64,000 nt of DNA from Flavobacterium sp. J49 (GTDB lineage: Bacteria > Bacteroidota > Bacteroidia > Flavobacteriales > Flavobacteriaceae): the NCBI RefSeq assembly GCF_011742145.1, contig NZ_JAAQQU010000094.1, forward strand, positions 50,253 to 114,252, read 5' to 3'. Positions 50,479-58,931 of this stretch are shown here, one piece after another. A program made the position numbers and the translations under genes. The notes beneath the pieces were generated by a model, which made no database searches, was not told the origin of the DNA, and worked only from the letters and a program-made list of their open reading frames with translations. Positions within the stretch are counted from its first letter, which is position 1. Each line of letters begins with the position of its first letter.

Positions 50479-51081
50479 TTATCCCGGAATTATTTCTACC
50501 TCAGCATTTGCATTGAACAAATACAATCTTCCGGTTTTGACTTCCAAACATTCATAACGCTTAACACGCAAGCCTTTCTTCTGAAAAATTCTGCCGTTTT
50601 TGATTCTAAATAAACTGCCGCTTGGGACTTCGTGTACAAAGTGAATATCGGGTTTTCTCTCGTCAAATTGTTTTAGGGCAAAAGCCAATCGGGCATCGGT
50701 ATCGCTACTCGCCGTGGGATTTCGGAAATGATTGGCCACCAATGGCAGTACCGAATGTGGGAAAATCTCCGGCCGGATAAATGGCACCATCAATCTTTGA
50801 AACGTATGTTTCCATTCATTGCCGTGCGGTTTGATTAACCGTCCGAATTTTTCATAAGCTACTAAATGCGCAATTTCGTGAACTAAAGTTATCAGAAATC
50901 GGTACTTATTCAAATTGGCATTAACCGTAATCTCATGCTTTCCTCCTATCGCCCGACGGTAATCTCCGTGACGCGTTTGGCGTTCGTTGACGATTTTCAA
51001 ATGCACATTGTTGCTCTTGATTAGCTCAAAGCAAGACGGCACAGCGTGTTCGGGCAAGTATTTTTGAAGGACTTCGCTCAT
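50479..51081 (-). CDS. SprT-like zinc metalloprotease
   Basis: A 200-residue protein with the SprT/Spartan-like zinc motif LVHEIAHLVAYEKFG (HExxH, about residue 68) and a third ligand likely in KPHGNEWKHTFQRLM. The C-terminal half has no classical Cys4 zinc ribbon; it ends with beta strands (RLYLFNANAEVEIIPG). The role in bacteria is unclear; Spartan relatives remove DNA-protein crosslinks. Five heptad units start 6 nt upstream of its ATG. Confidence 0.88.
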   Translation of the reverse strand: MSEVLQKYLPEHAVPSCFELIKSNNVHLKIVNERQTRHGDYRRAIGGKHEITVNANLNKYRFLITLVHEIAHLVAYEKFGRLIKPHGNEWKHTFQRLMVPFIRPEIFPHSVLPLVANHFRNPTASSDTDARLAFALKQFDERKPDIHFVHEVPSGSLFRIKNGRIFQKKGLRVKRYECLEVKTGRLYLFNANAEVEIIPG

Positions 51082-51086
51082 ATTCA

Positions 51087-51121
51087 GTTATCGGTTGTCG
51101 GTTGTCGGTTGATAGTTATAT
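51087..51121. repeat. Heptad array, five units
   Basis: GTTATCG GTTGTCG GTTGTCG GTTGATA GTTATAT, exact period 7, between the SDR and SprT-like genes and 6 nt from the SprT-like start. Confidence 0.85.
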
Positions 51122-51151
51122 TCAACTACTATCGCCAAAAACCATCAACTT

Positions 51152-51829
51152 TTATGGAGTACTCGATGAAACCTGGATTATTTTTCCGTTATGGTATTTA
51201 TTGCCGGTTAAGGCAAAACTATAGATGTAATCGGCCATTTCTTTCGCAGAAATCGGTGCTTCATACCCGGGAAAAGCTTCTTGCAACATTTCGGTATTCA
51301 CGGCTCCGAGTGCCAGCACATTGAAAGCAATTCCTTGTTCTTTGTATTCTTCGGCTAATAATTCCGAAAGTGTAATTACAGCTCCTTTACTCGAACTGTA
51401 AGCGGCCAATCCGGCAAATTTCATACTGCCTTGAATGCCGCCCATCGAGCTGATCGAAACGACATGACTTCCTTTTTTCAAATACGGTAAACAAACCCGC
51501 GTCAAATTGGCTACCCCAAAAACATTCACTCGGTAAATGCTTTCAAAATCTTCTTGCGACGTTTGAGAAAATGGTCGGTTGAGCAAACTTCCGGCGTTGT
51601 GAATGACAATATCCACTTGCTGCCAAGTGCGAGCAAGAAAATTTTCAACTTCAATCAATTCTTCTTCTTTCCCCAAGTCAACGGAGAGACAAGTGATGTT
51701 TTCGTTTTCAATTAGGGCTTGAGGAGTTTTTCGGGAAATGGCTAACACTTGGTGTCCGGCTTGAGCAAATTGTAGTGCCAATTCGTAACCAATGCCACGC
51801 GAAGTTCCGGTGATAATAATATTCTTCAT
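51152..51829 (-). CDS. Short-chain dehydrogenase/reductase
   Basis: A 225-residue SDR. The NAD(P) site is IITGTSRGIGYELALQF (residues 4-20), with VIHNAGSLLN and the catalytic SISSMGG ... YSSSKGAV (Ser, Tyr, Lys). Substrate unknown. Start set at 51829 (MKNIIITGTSRGIG); the longer frame to 51931 would run into the end of the upstream LysE-like gene. Confidence 0.92.
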   Translation of the reverse strand: MKNIIITGTSRGIGYELALQFAQAGHQVLAISRKTPQALIENENITCLSVDLGKEEELIEVENFLARTWQQVDIVIHNAGSLLNRPFSQTSQEDFESIYRVNVFGVANLTRVCLPYLKKGSHVVSISSMGGIQGSMKFAGLAAYSSSKGAVITLSELLAEEYKEQGIAFNVLALGAVNTEMLQEAFPGYEAPISAKEMADYIYSFALTGNKYHNGKIIQVSSSTP

Positions 51830-51878
51830 GGGTTTCTTTCTTGTCGTAAATATACTAAAAGTACGGACTTGAAAACCA

Positions 51879-52502
51879 TCAGCAATATTTCTTCCAAAAT
51901 TTAAATCCTTGCCAGATTCCAAACCCCACAAACACCAACGGAATGATGATTCGCATTAAATATTGGGCCAAAAATTCCACATTGGAGGCAAAATAATGCA
52001 AGGCCAAAATCAGCGTTAACATTCCGCAAAAAGTACCGACAATCGTTCCTAAAACAAAAACATATTTTCTGCAACCTGAAATTTCAATATACTTTCCGTT
52101 CAAAAGCCAAAGATTCCAACCGGTCCAAAACGGAATTTGAATGAAGTTCAAACAACTAAGCACGATTCCCAAAAGAAATGGGGCATAATTATAAGTGGTT
52201 GAAAAATCGCTTTTCGAGTTGGCGCTGGAATAAAAAACATATGCCAGCACAAACATGAATACTATCGAAAAACCTTCAATATACTTAGTCAGTTTTTTAT
52301 TCTCAGCTAATCTTTTGGCAAAGATTAAGGTAAAATAAATCACAAAGAACTCAATAATGATTACGCCTAATAAATACAAGGCTGTTGGCGTCAAACCCGA
52401 TTTTTCATAAACCTGAAAACCCACCACATTGAGGTAACCCAATGGAATTGACCCGATGAAACTCACCAGAAAACCAACGAATATGTTTTTTAAGTTTTGC
52501 AT
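51879..52502 (-). CDS. LysE-like membrane transporter
   Basis: A 207-residue membrane protein with about six helices. The N-terminal FVGFLVSFIGSIPLGYLNVVGFQVYEKSG resembles the GxxPGP-like start of LysE/RhtB exporters, although the usual second Pro is replaced. It probably exports an amino acid or other small solute. It overlaps the ATP-grasp gene by one base and is likely cotranslated with it. Confidence 0.78.
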   Translation of the reverse strand: MQNLKNIFVGFLVSFIGSIPLGYLNVVGFQVYEKSGLTPTALYLLGVIIIEFFVIYFTLIFAKRLAENKKLTKYIEGFSIVFMFVLAYVFYSSANSKSDFSTTYNYAPFLLGIVLSCLNFIQIPFWTGWNLWLLNGKYIEISGCRKYVFVLGTIVGTFCGMLTLILALHYFASNVEFLAQYLMRIIIPLVFVGFGIWQGFKFWKKYC

Positions 52503-53536
52503 TAAAAATTCACAATTTTATTGCTTTGTTCCAAATGCAAATTGTACTGTTCCATTCCGATTTTGTGAGGCAAATAATCATAACCGCGTTTGTGATTGAC
52601 CACACTGATTTCATACATATAAGTAATGTGTCTCGTCAATTCTCTCCAGGCAAAAAACAGCGAATGTTTCGGATCATAAATATGCGTAGGTTCACTAGCT
52701 GCGCCGTTTAGTTCGACTATAGAGAAGTTTTTGCCCTGTTCGAGTTCTTCCCAAGTATGGTACATTAAATCCATTCGTCCAAAATAAAACTCATCGATTT
52801 GCAGACACATATCGTCAATAACTTTGGTCAACTCGGGTGAAATTAAATGACTGTAATCTAAAAATTTAGCCCCGCGAGCATGATTCCCATACGGAACCAA
52901 ATTGCGTTTTTCGCCTTTGGGCAAAATGTCTTTGAGTTGGTTGCTGTATTCTTTTTGCAACGCTTTCAACTGCAATTCATAACGAGGATTGGTTTTTATC
53001 AACTCTTCAATAGTCGAAAAACCGTCGCCTTCCACAATCAGGAATTCTTTGGCTACAATTCCGGTGATTCTTCCGTTTTTTTCATGGGGATAACGCACGT
53101 AAAAAATCCCGACTTCATTCGGAAACGGAATTAAATCTTGTACTAAATAATCAAAATCAGCTTTGCGGTGATAGCTTTTTAAGTCGTCCAAATCTTTAAT
53201 CTTTTTCACTGCCGAACCACGCAAACCAATATCGGGCTTGGCAATAAAAGGAAACTCGATTTTGGAAGCATTTAAAATCTCTTCTACTTCCTCAAATGAC
53301 AATTGTTCTTTGACCAACTTGGTTTTAGGATAAAATTGTGGTGGAATCAAATCATAGATTTCCATTTTGCTGTCCATAATAAATCCGCCGTTTCGCATGG
53401 TCGGATTGCAAGTATTGAAAAAGAAAATCGTCCGCGCTCTCAAAGCATAATAAGCCCAAAGAAAATAAATTGGGATATATACAACTTTGAACGGCCAATA
53501 TTCCCAATGGAAGAGTTTGTGTAGAAATAGTCTCAA
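52502..53536 (-). CDS. ATP-grasp domain protein
   Basis: A 344-residue protein with an N-terminal hydrophobic segment (about 15-33, FKVVYIPIYFLWAYYALRA) that may associate with the membrane. An ATP-grasp fold like D-Ala-D-Ala ligase follows: FPFIAKPDIGLRGSAVKKI (nucleotide-binding lysine), YLVQDLIPFPNEVGIFYVRYP, and FSIVELNGAASEPTHIYDP (metal-binding Glu/Asn). ATP-grasp enzymes ligate carboxylates to amines or thiols; the substrate is unknown. It is translationally linked to the LysE-like exporter, so the pair could make and export a small amide product, which is inference. Confidence 0.85.
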   Translation of the reverse strand: MRLFLHKLFHWEYWPFKVVYIPIYFLWAYYALRARTIFFFNTCNPTMRNGGFIMDSKMEIYDLIPPQFYPKTKLVKEQLSFEEVEEILNASKIEFPFIAKPDIGLRGSAVKKIKDLDDLKSYHRKADFDYLVQDLIPFPNEVGIFYVRYPHEKNGRITGIVAKEFLIVEGDGFSTIEELIKTNPRYELQLKALQKEYSNQLKDILPKGEKRNLVPYGNHARGAKFLDYSHLISPELTKVIDDMCLQIDEFYFGRMDLMYHTWEELEQGKNFSIVELNGAASEPTHIYDPKHSLFFAWRELTRHITYMYEISVVNHKRGYDYLPHKIGMEQYNLHLEQSNKIVNF

Positions 53537-53543
53537 GAATGAT

Positions 53544-53578
53544 GAGTTATAAGTTATGCCCTTCGACTGCGCTCAGGG
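53544..53578. repeat. Two heptad units plus a short extragenic palindrome
   Basis: GAGTTAT AAGTTAT (53544-53557) lies 8 nt upstream of the ATP-grasp start. It is followed by CCCTTCGACTGCGCTCAGGG, a short hairpin-forming sequence found in many Bacteroidota spacers (from memory). Confidence 0.55.
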
Positions 53579-53586
53579 TGACATTT

Positions 53587-54297
53587 TTAAACTGAAATAA
53601 AGGTATTGGAAAAATCTCGTTCGGCAATCAAATCATTGTAATGAATGGCAACTTTGTTCTTTTCGATTACGGTTTGCGTGATACTGAGTGTTTTTAAGAT
53701 GTCGTTTCGGTTGATGACCAAACCGTGTTCGGTGTTGCCTTCTTCAGTATACCGGTGAAAATTGAATAGTTCTTCTTCGTTGACTTCGGGTTTAATATCC
53801 AAAAAAGTGTAAAACCAGTTGGCTCTTTCTTCTCTAATCTCCTTTGAATATAAAGTCGACGACGACCAAATGTGGCTTTGGTTGGTATTTAGTTCGAAAC
53901 TGCTTTTCTCCCATTCATTCCAGCGCAATTGGTACAGCTTTTGGTTTTCAAATAAGACCAAAGTAAAAGGTTCGATATTTTCCAAATCGATGTTTTGCCA
54001 AGCTTCCAAAGGCGAAGGGCTACCGATTAAATCGAGTACGATTAAACCACGGCTTTTGCGATAACTGTCTTTTAAAACATGCTTTTCTTCGGCACCATTT
54101 AGCAGAACCAAGACATTTGAATGTTCATCGATGGCATACCAAGTGCCGCCGGCTTTGTTGTCTTTAGGAAAAATGACTTTCTTATTATTGAGGCGGTAAC
54201 TTTTAGGTTCAATAGCGTTCGGACGCAGCAGTTTCTCATCACGGTTTGACGTAATGATAATTTTACCATTGGTGTTGACAAAACTTACTGTGCACAT
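53587..54297 (-). CDS. NRDE-domain (TANGO2-like) protein
   Basis: A 236-residue protein of the NRDE/TANGO2 family. The signatures are the N-terminal MCTVSFV with Cys2, TSNRDEKLLRPNA (about 17-29, the NRDE motif), GGTWYAIDEHSNVLVLLNG and the later SRGLIVLDLI. The fold is Ntn-hydrolase-like, with Cys2 as possible nucleophile; no activity is established. It overlaps the DinB gene by 13 nt. Confidence 0.9.
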   Translation of the reverse strand: MCTVSFVNTNGKIIITSNRDEKLLRPNAIEPKSYRLNNKKVIFPKDNKAGGTWYAIDEHSNVLVLLNGAEEKHVLKDSYRKSRGLIVLDLIGSPSPLEAWQNIDLENIEPFTLVLFENQKLYQLRWNEWEKSSFELNTNQSHIWSSSTLYSKEIREERANWFYTFLDIKPEVNEEELFNFHRYTEEGNTEHGLVINRNDILKTLSITQTVIEKNKVAIHYNDLIAERDFSNTFISV

Positions 54298-54773
54298 TGT
54301 TTTCGGTATTCGATAGTGGAACGTGCTACCCCAAAATTTTCATCTATATCTACAGTATCCGACTGGATAATCGCCACTTTTATTAACGCTTGGTGGTGGA
54401 TGCAATGCTCTAAATTGTACAACAATTCACGATGGTAATTACTGTCTATCAGCAGTTCCTCGCCATCGACAATTTGTTGCAATTGCAAGTTTTTATTCGG
54501 TCTATCTACTTGGTTCAAAATAGTATCGATACATTCTTTGGCGAAAGCCGTATTAGTTTGAATCAGGTAATCTCGCTTGCGGTGGTCATAATTCACAACA
54601 CCTGATTCGTATTGATTTTCGAGACACTGAAACATTTCAATAATGTGACGGGTGTGTTCCCCAATAGTGGCATTGCTCAAGTCATGACAAGGACAACAAT
54701 ACTCGTCGTCCGAAAGTTGCAAGACCAAACCTGACAATTCGTTGAGGGTTTTACAGATGGCCGGAATGAGCAT
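54285..54773 (-). CDS. DinB-superfamily protein
   Basis: A 162-residue four-helix protein. Histidines in TIGEHTRHIIEMFQCL (about 37-52) and in NLEHCIHHQALIKVA (about 120-135) match the metal-binding positions of DinB-like proteins, some of which are thiol-dependent S-transferases. The exact role is unknown. Its 3' end overlaps the NRDE gene by 13 nt, so the two are coupled. Confidence 0.8.
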   Translation of the reverse strand: MLIPAICKTLNELSGLVLQLSDDEYCCPCHDLSNATIGEHTRHIIEMFQCLENQYESGVVNYDHRKRDYLIQTNTAFAKECIDTILNQVDRPNKNLQLQQIVDGEELLIDSNYHRELLYNLEHCIHHQALIKVAIIQSDTVDIDENFGVARSTIEYRKQCAQ

Positions 54774-54830
54774 ATTTTAGTTTTTGTTTGTTTATTCTAC
54801 TAGTTACGATTTTGGTCAAAAAATAGTTTT

Positions 54831-55220
54831 CTATTCCTTAAATCGCAATAACTCTGGAATTTTATTTCGCTCTGTATACACCAAAAACAAACAGCTTATT
54901 AAAGTGATTACAGCCAAAACAAATAACGTTCCACCATCATTTTGCACTTCGATTCCTAACACAAATATATGAGAAAAAATGGCGCCCAACATGGTACCCA
55001 ATCCTAAAAGTGCACCAAGCAAGGTTGTTCTCGGAATTAAAATTAAAATCGAAGCGATTAATTCGACTACGCCCGAGCCTATTCTTCCGTAAGGTTCTAT
55101 GCCTAAAGTTTGAAAAATATACACACTTTCCTCGGCTGCGGTGAATTTAAAATATAAGGTTTGCAAAAGGATTACCACTGCGATGAGCTTGACAATCCAA
55201 AGGATAATTGGGTTTTTCAT
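54831..55220 (-). CDS. DoxX-like membrane protein
   Basis: A 129-residue protein with four membrane helices (about 5-24, 45-62, 65-85 and 98-115) and the DoxX-like features FKFTAAEES and GVVELIASILILIPRTTLLGALL. DoxX-type proteins occur with redox or sulfur systems. It lies between a DinB and a YHS gene on the same strand. A nine-unit heptad array begins 4 nt upstream of its start. Confidence 0.87.
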   Translation of the reverse strand: MKNPIILWIVKLIAVVILLQTLYFKFTAAEESVYIFQTLGIEPYGRIGSGVVELIASILILIPRTTLLGALLGLGTMLGAIFSHIFVLGIEVQNDGGTLFVLAVITLISCLFLVYTERNKIPELLRFKE

Positions 55221-55223
55221 TTT

Positions 55224-55286
55224 AGATTATGAGATTGTTAGAAGGTTAGCGTTGATTACTGAACACTGATTACTGATTACTAATTT
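55224..55286. repeat. Heptad array, nine units
   Basis: AGATTAT GAGATTG TTAGAAG GTTAGCG TTGATTA CTGAACA CTGATTA CTGATTA CTAATTT: 63 nt with unbroken 7-nt period, the longest array in the window. It runs from just upstream of the DoxX-like start into the last codons and stop of the YHS gene. Confidence 0.85.
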
Positions 55287-55728
55287 TTTTCCAGTTGGCA
55301 TCGGCTTTTTTCTTCAAATTGACTTCGTCTTTGTTCCAAGATTTCAAGGTGTTGTTGAAATAAGCATTGTAAAACAAATACAATTTGCCATCTAAAATTT
55401 TAAAAGTTTCAGGATTAACTTCCACCTTTTTGCCATAATCGCCCATGGCAAAAGCACACCAACCACCGTATTGCGGTTCGTAACGCGAAGGATTTTTAGC
55501 AAAAGTCTCTTTGTTGGCTTGAGAAGAAAAATAATAGGTTACGTCTTCATAAGTTGAGGCGATTTCCTTTTTGCCTTTTACAGCTTTTTTCTGCGTAAAA
55601 TAAGCTACCGGATCATAGCCTTGCAAGGCAATTTTGTATTCTAAATTGAAATGGGTTGCTCTTGAATTTTGAGCCAAACCGGTTATTGAAATTAAAGCAA
55701 CCAGTAAAATTAAAATGGTTTTGTTCAT
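55270..55728 (-). CDS. Secreted YHS-domain protein
   Basis: A 152-residue exported protein with a signal peptide (1-19, ending ITGLA before QNS). The YHS domain is at about 32-90: ALQGYDPVAYFTQKKAVKGK, VTYYFSSQANKETFAKNPSRYEPQYGGWCAFAM. YHS domains often bind metals, and the Cys in GGWCAFAM is a candidate ligand. The function is unknown. The last residues ISNQ are read from a heptad array. It has its own -7 box, and a Crp/Fnr regulator gene lies upstream. Confidence 0.88.
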   Translation of the reverse strand: MNKTILILLVALISITGLAQNSRATHFNLEYKIALQGYDPVAYFTQKKAVKGKKEIASTYEDVTYYFSSQANKETFAKNPSRYEPQYGGWCAFAMGDYGKKVEVNPETFKILDGKLYLFYNAYFNNTLKSWNKDEVNLKKKADANWKKISNQ

Positions 55729-55763
55729 GAGATTTAATTTTTAAATTATCTATTTTGATAAAG

Positions 55764-55771
55764 CAAAAGTA
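55764..55771 (-). promoter_or_regulatory. Promoter -7 element of the YHS gene
   Basis: TACTTTTG on the minus strand, 35 nt before the ATG; fits TAnnTTTG. Confidence 0.5.
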
Positions 55772-55825
55772 AAACGCCATGAAAAGCGGTTTTGTCGGGT
55801 AGTTTACAATTGGGACAAAATAATT

Positions 55826-56503
55826 TTAGAGCTTCGAAATATCTTCTATAATGATTTCTTTTCGACCATAATGCATCAGTCCGTTTTCTTCTAACTCATT
55901 TAATAAAACAGTAGCGGTTTGGCGCGAAGTACAAATGATTTGAGCGATGTCATTTTGGGTGAGATAGTTTTGAATCGTTACCCGATTGCCATCGTGTTTC
56001 CCATCGCGTTCTGCCCAATCCTTGATAAACGTGAGCAATCTGGTTTTAGCATCTTTGGAAACCAAATTGGCGTAGTTGTTTTTGATGCGTTTTAATTTCA
56101 GTCCGACAAACTTGGTGTAAGACAGCGCCAAACTAGGATTGCGCAACAACAAATCTTCAAAATCCGAGAGCAGAAAACTGCAAATGATGATATCATCGGT
56201 TAAGGCTTTGGCATATTCATTAGAATTTTTATCATTTTCTAAAGTCAGTTCACCAAATAAATCGCCTTTTTCGATAATGTCTTTGATGGTTTCGTTGCCG
56301 TCTTCATCGACGGAGACGATTTTGATGTTCCCTTTTTTAAGTAAAAAAACACGTGGCACATCAGAAGAAGAAAAGTAAATGATATCGCCTTTTTTGGCCT
56401 TTTTAAAACCGGTAATAATACACAACTGCTTGATTTGGTTCATGCTCAATGTCCAAAACAATTTGTGATCGCGGAGATACCAATATTTTAATTCTTCATA
56501 CAT
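55826..56503 (-). CDS. Crp/Fnr family transcriptional regulator
   Basis: A 225-residue regulator. The cyclic-nucleotide-binding-like beta-roll spans about 20-130 (KKGDIIYFSSSDVPRVFLLKKGNIKIVS, KGDLFGELTL). The C-terminal Crp-type helix-turn-helix is LTQNDIAQIICTSRQTATVLLNELEENGL (about 183-211). No Fnr-type cysteine cluster is seen, so oxygen sensing through an Fe-S cluster is unlikely. It may control the YHS and DoxX genes just downstream on the same strand, which is inferred from position only. Confidence 0.92.
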   Translation of the reverse strand: MYEELKYWYLRDHKLFWTLSMNQIKQLCIITGFKKAKKGDIIYFSSSDVPRVFLLKKGNIKIVSVDEDGNETIKDIIEKGDLFGELTLENDKNSNEYAKALTDDIIICSFLLSDFEDLLLRNPSLALSYTKFVGLKLKRIKNNYANLVSKDAKTRLLTFIKDWAERDGKHDGNRVTIQNYLTQNDIAQIICTSRQTATVLLNELEENGLMHYGRKEIIIEDISKL

Positions 56504-56530
56504 TTAGTAAAAGTATAAATTTTATCCAAT

Positions 56531-56557
56531 AAAAAACCCTTCCGAAAAGAAAGGGTT
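56531..56557 (-). terminator. Terminator of the acyl-CoA dehydrogenase gene
   Basis: On the minus strand AACCCTT-tcttttcgg-AAGGGTTTTTT, 22 nt past the stop, between this gene and the regulator gene. Confidence 0.75.
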
Positions 56558-56578
56558 GATTTATCGTTTTGGGTTTGA

Positions 56579-57718
56579 TTAAGAAACCAAACCTCTTGAA
56601 ATGACAATTCTTTGAATTTCTGAAGTACCTTCATAAATCTGAGTGATTTTAGAATCACGCATCATTCTTTCTACGTGGTATTCGGCTACGTAACCGTTTC
56701 CACCGTGAATTTGTACCGCTTCATTGGCTACTTCCAAAGCAATTTCGGAAGCGTATAATTTAGCCATCGCACCACTGTGGGCAATGTCTTTGCCTTCGTC
56801 TTTTTCGCAAGCCGCTTTCATGATTAGCAATTTGGCTGCGGTAATTTTCACATACATATCGGCCAATTTGAACGCAATGGCTTGGTGTTTGAAAATTTCT
56901 TTCCCGAAGGCTTTACGCTCTTGCGAGTATTTCAACGCCAATTCGTAAGCACCGGTGGCAATTCCCAAAGCTTGAGACGCAATTCCGATTCTTCCGCCGT
57001 TTAAGACATTCATCGCAAAGTTGAAACCGAAACCGTCGGCACCAATTCTGTTTTCTTTTGGCACTTTTACATCGGTGAACATTAAGGAATGCGTATCACT
57101 TCCGCGAATACCCATTTTCTTTTCTTTGGGTCCGATTTCAAATCCGGCCCAACCTTTTTCAACGATAAAAGCATTGATTCCTTTGTGTCCTTTTTCGACA
57201 TCGGTTTGTGCCATAACTAAATAAGTCGAAGCCGTTCCGCCATTGGTAATCCAGTTTTTGGTTCCGTTTAACAAATAGTAATCGCCCATGTCATTAGCCG
57301 TGGTTTTTTGTGAAGAAGCATCGCTTCCGGCTTCAGGCTCTGACAAACAGAAAGCACCGATGACTTCACCTTTGGCCAAAGGCACTAAATATTTCATTTT
57401 TTGTTCTTCCGAACAGTATTTTTCCATTCCGGCACAAACCAGTGAATTGTTCACCGACATGATTACCGCAGCTGAAGCGTCCACTTTGGCAATTTCGGTC
57501 ATCGCCAAAACATAAGAAACACTGTCTAATCCGGCGCCACCATATTTTGGGTCAACCATCATTCCCATAAACCCTAAATCAGCCATCATTTTGACTTGTT
57601 CGGTTGGAAATTTGGAGTGTTCGTCTCTTTCTATTACGCCCGGTAACAATTCCGCCTGAGCAAAATCGCGTGCGGCTTGTTGAATCATTAACTGCTCTTC
57701 GGTTAAATTAAAATCCAT
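56579..57718 (-). CDS. Acyl-CoA dehydrogenase
   Basis: A 379-residue flavoenzyme of the short-chain acyl-CoA/butyryl-CoA dehydrogenase type. It shows the N-terminal helices MDFNLTEEQLMIQQAARDFA, the FAD/substrate segment AFCLSEPEAGSDASSQ, KNWITNGG, and the C-terminal QIHGGNGY with the catalytic Glu363 in IYEGTSEIQR. It introduces the trans-2 double bond in fatty-acid or branched-chain acyl-CoA degradation. Length is standard. It has a strong promoter of its own. Confidence 0.96.
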   Translation of the reverse strand: MDFNLTEEQLMIQQAARDFAQAELLPGVIERDEHSKFPTEQVKMMADLGFMGMMVDPKYGGAGLDSVSYVLAMTEIAKVDASAAVIMSVNNSLVCAGMEKYCSEEQKMKYLVPLAKGEVIGAFCLSEPEAGSDASSQKTTANDMGDYYLLNGTKNWITNGGTASTYLVMAQTDVEKGHKGINAFIVEKGWAGFEIGPKEKKMGIRGSDTHSLMFTDVKVPKENRIGADGFGFNFAMNVLNGGRIGIASQALGIATGAYELALKYSQERKAFGKEIFKHQAIAFKLADMYVKITAAKLLIMKAACEKDEGKDIAHSGAMAKLYASEIALEVANEAVQIHGGNGYVAEYHVERMMRDSKITQIYEGTSEIQRIVISRGLVS

Positions 57719-57762
57719 ATAATGTAACGATTATTGTTTGTTGTTTCTTTACTTTTGGTGCG

Positions 57763-57793
57763 CAAAAATAGGATTTAAAAGTTAGAATTTCAA
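57763..57793 (-). promoter_or_regulatory. Promoter of the acyl-CoA dehydrogenase gene
   Basis: On the minus strand TTG (57793-57791), 20 nt and TATTTTTG (57770-57763). Full Bacteroidota consensus, leaving a leader of about 40 nt. Confidence 0.75.
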
Positions 57794-57814
57794 ACGTTTT
57801 CGTAAATTTAGCCA

Positions 57815-58879
57815 ATGTTGAAAGAAAGTTATAAAGTTATCGGTGTCATGTCGGGCACATCCTTGGATGGCGTTGATTTGGCACACATTAATTTCACTGT
57901 TACTAGAGACAAATGGCAGTATAAAATCCTTGAAAGTGAGACCGTTTCTTATAGCGACGATTGGTTAAACAAATTGCGAACGGCTGTGGATTTTTCGAAA
58001 GGCGAATTGAAGCAATTAAACCAAGATTTCACGCTTCTTTTAGGCAACATCATCAAAGACTTTATCCAAAAACACAAAATTGTTAACCTCGATGCGGTTT
58101 GCAGTCACGGGCATACGATTTTGCACCAACCGCAAAACGGTTACACTTTACAGATTGGCAACCTAAAAGAAATTGCCACAATTGTTGGCGAAACTGTCGT
58201 TTGTGATTTTCGGGTGCAAGATGTGAAATTGGGCGGACAAGGCGCGCCATTGGTGCCGATTGGTGACCGCATTTTATTCTCTGATTATGATTATTGTTTG
58301 AATTTGGGTGGCTTTTCAAATGTTTCTTTTGAGCAAAACGGCAAACGAATAGCCTTTGACATTTCTCCGGTGAATACAGTGTTGAATTTTTATGCCAATA
58401 AACTTGGCTTAGCCTATGACGACAAAGGAAACATAGCCCAAAGTGGCGACACAGACCTTAATTTATTAGAAGAACTTGACAATTTATCTTATTACCAAAA
58501 ACCCTATCCGAAATCTTTGGGTTTTGAATTTGTCAAAACTATTGTATTTCCTTTGATGGAAAGTTACGACCTCAGTATTGAAGACAAAATGCACACATTC
58601 ATAAAACATATCGCCAAACAAACCGCTTTAGCATTACCAAACAGAGGTGGCAAAATGCTAATCACAGGAGGCGGTGCATACAATACTTTTTTGTTAGAAA
58701 GTATGCAAAATTATTTACCAGAAGTATCGTTTGTAGTTCCTGATTCGAAAACTTTAGAATACAAAGAAGCTTTGATTTTTGGACTCCTTGGCGTATTGAA
58801 ATTACGCAAAGAGATTAATGTTTTGAGTAGTGTGACCGGCGCGAAGAAGGATCATTCTTCAGGAAAAGTATATAAGTAA
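57815..58879 (+). CDS. anmK: Anhydro-N-acetylmuramic acid kinase
   Basis: A 354-residue sugar kinase that phosphorylates and opens 1,6-anhydroMurNAc in cell-wall recycling. The ATP/phosphate site is VIGVMSGTSLDGVDLAH (residues 8-24). SHGHTILHQP, the LNLGGFSNVSF strand and LITGGGAYNTF in the C-terminal lobe are all typical. Length is near the family norm. A near-consensus TAAATTTA lies 4 nt before the ATG, so the mRNA may have almost no leader. mpl, encoded elsewhere in the window, belongs to the same recycling pathway. Confidence 0.95.
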   Translation: MLKESYKVIGVMSGTSLDGVDLAHINFTVTRDKWQYKILESETVSYSDDWLNKLRTAVDFSKGELKQLNQDFTLLLGNIIKDFIQKHKIVNLDAVCSHGHTILHQPQNGYTLQIGNLKEIATIVGETVVCDFRVQDVKLGGQGAPLVPIGDRILFSDYDYCLNLGGFSNVSFEQNGKRIAFDISPVNTVLNFYANKLGLAYDDKGNIAQSGDTDLNLLEELDNLSYYQKPYPKSLGFEFVKTIVFPLMESYDLSIEDKMHTFIKHIAKQTALALPNRGGKMLITGGGAYNTFLLESMQNYLPEVSFVVPDSKTLEYKEALIFGLLGVLKLRKEINVLSSVTGAKKDHSSGKVYK

Positions 58880-58931
58880 TAGTTTAAAAAACAGTCTGAA
58901 AACTGATTAATTCAGTGGTGTTTTTATATCC

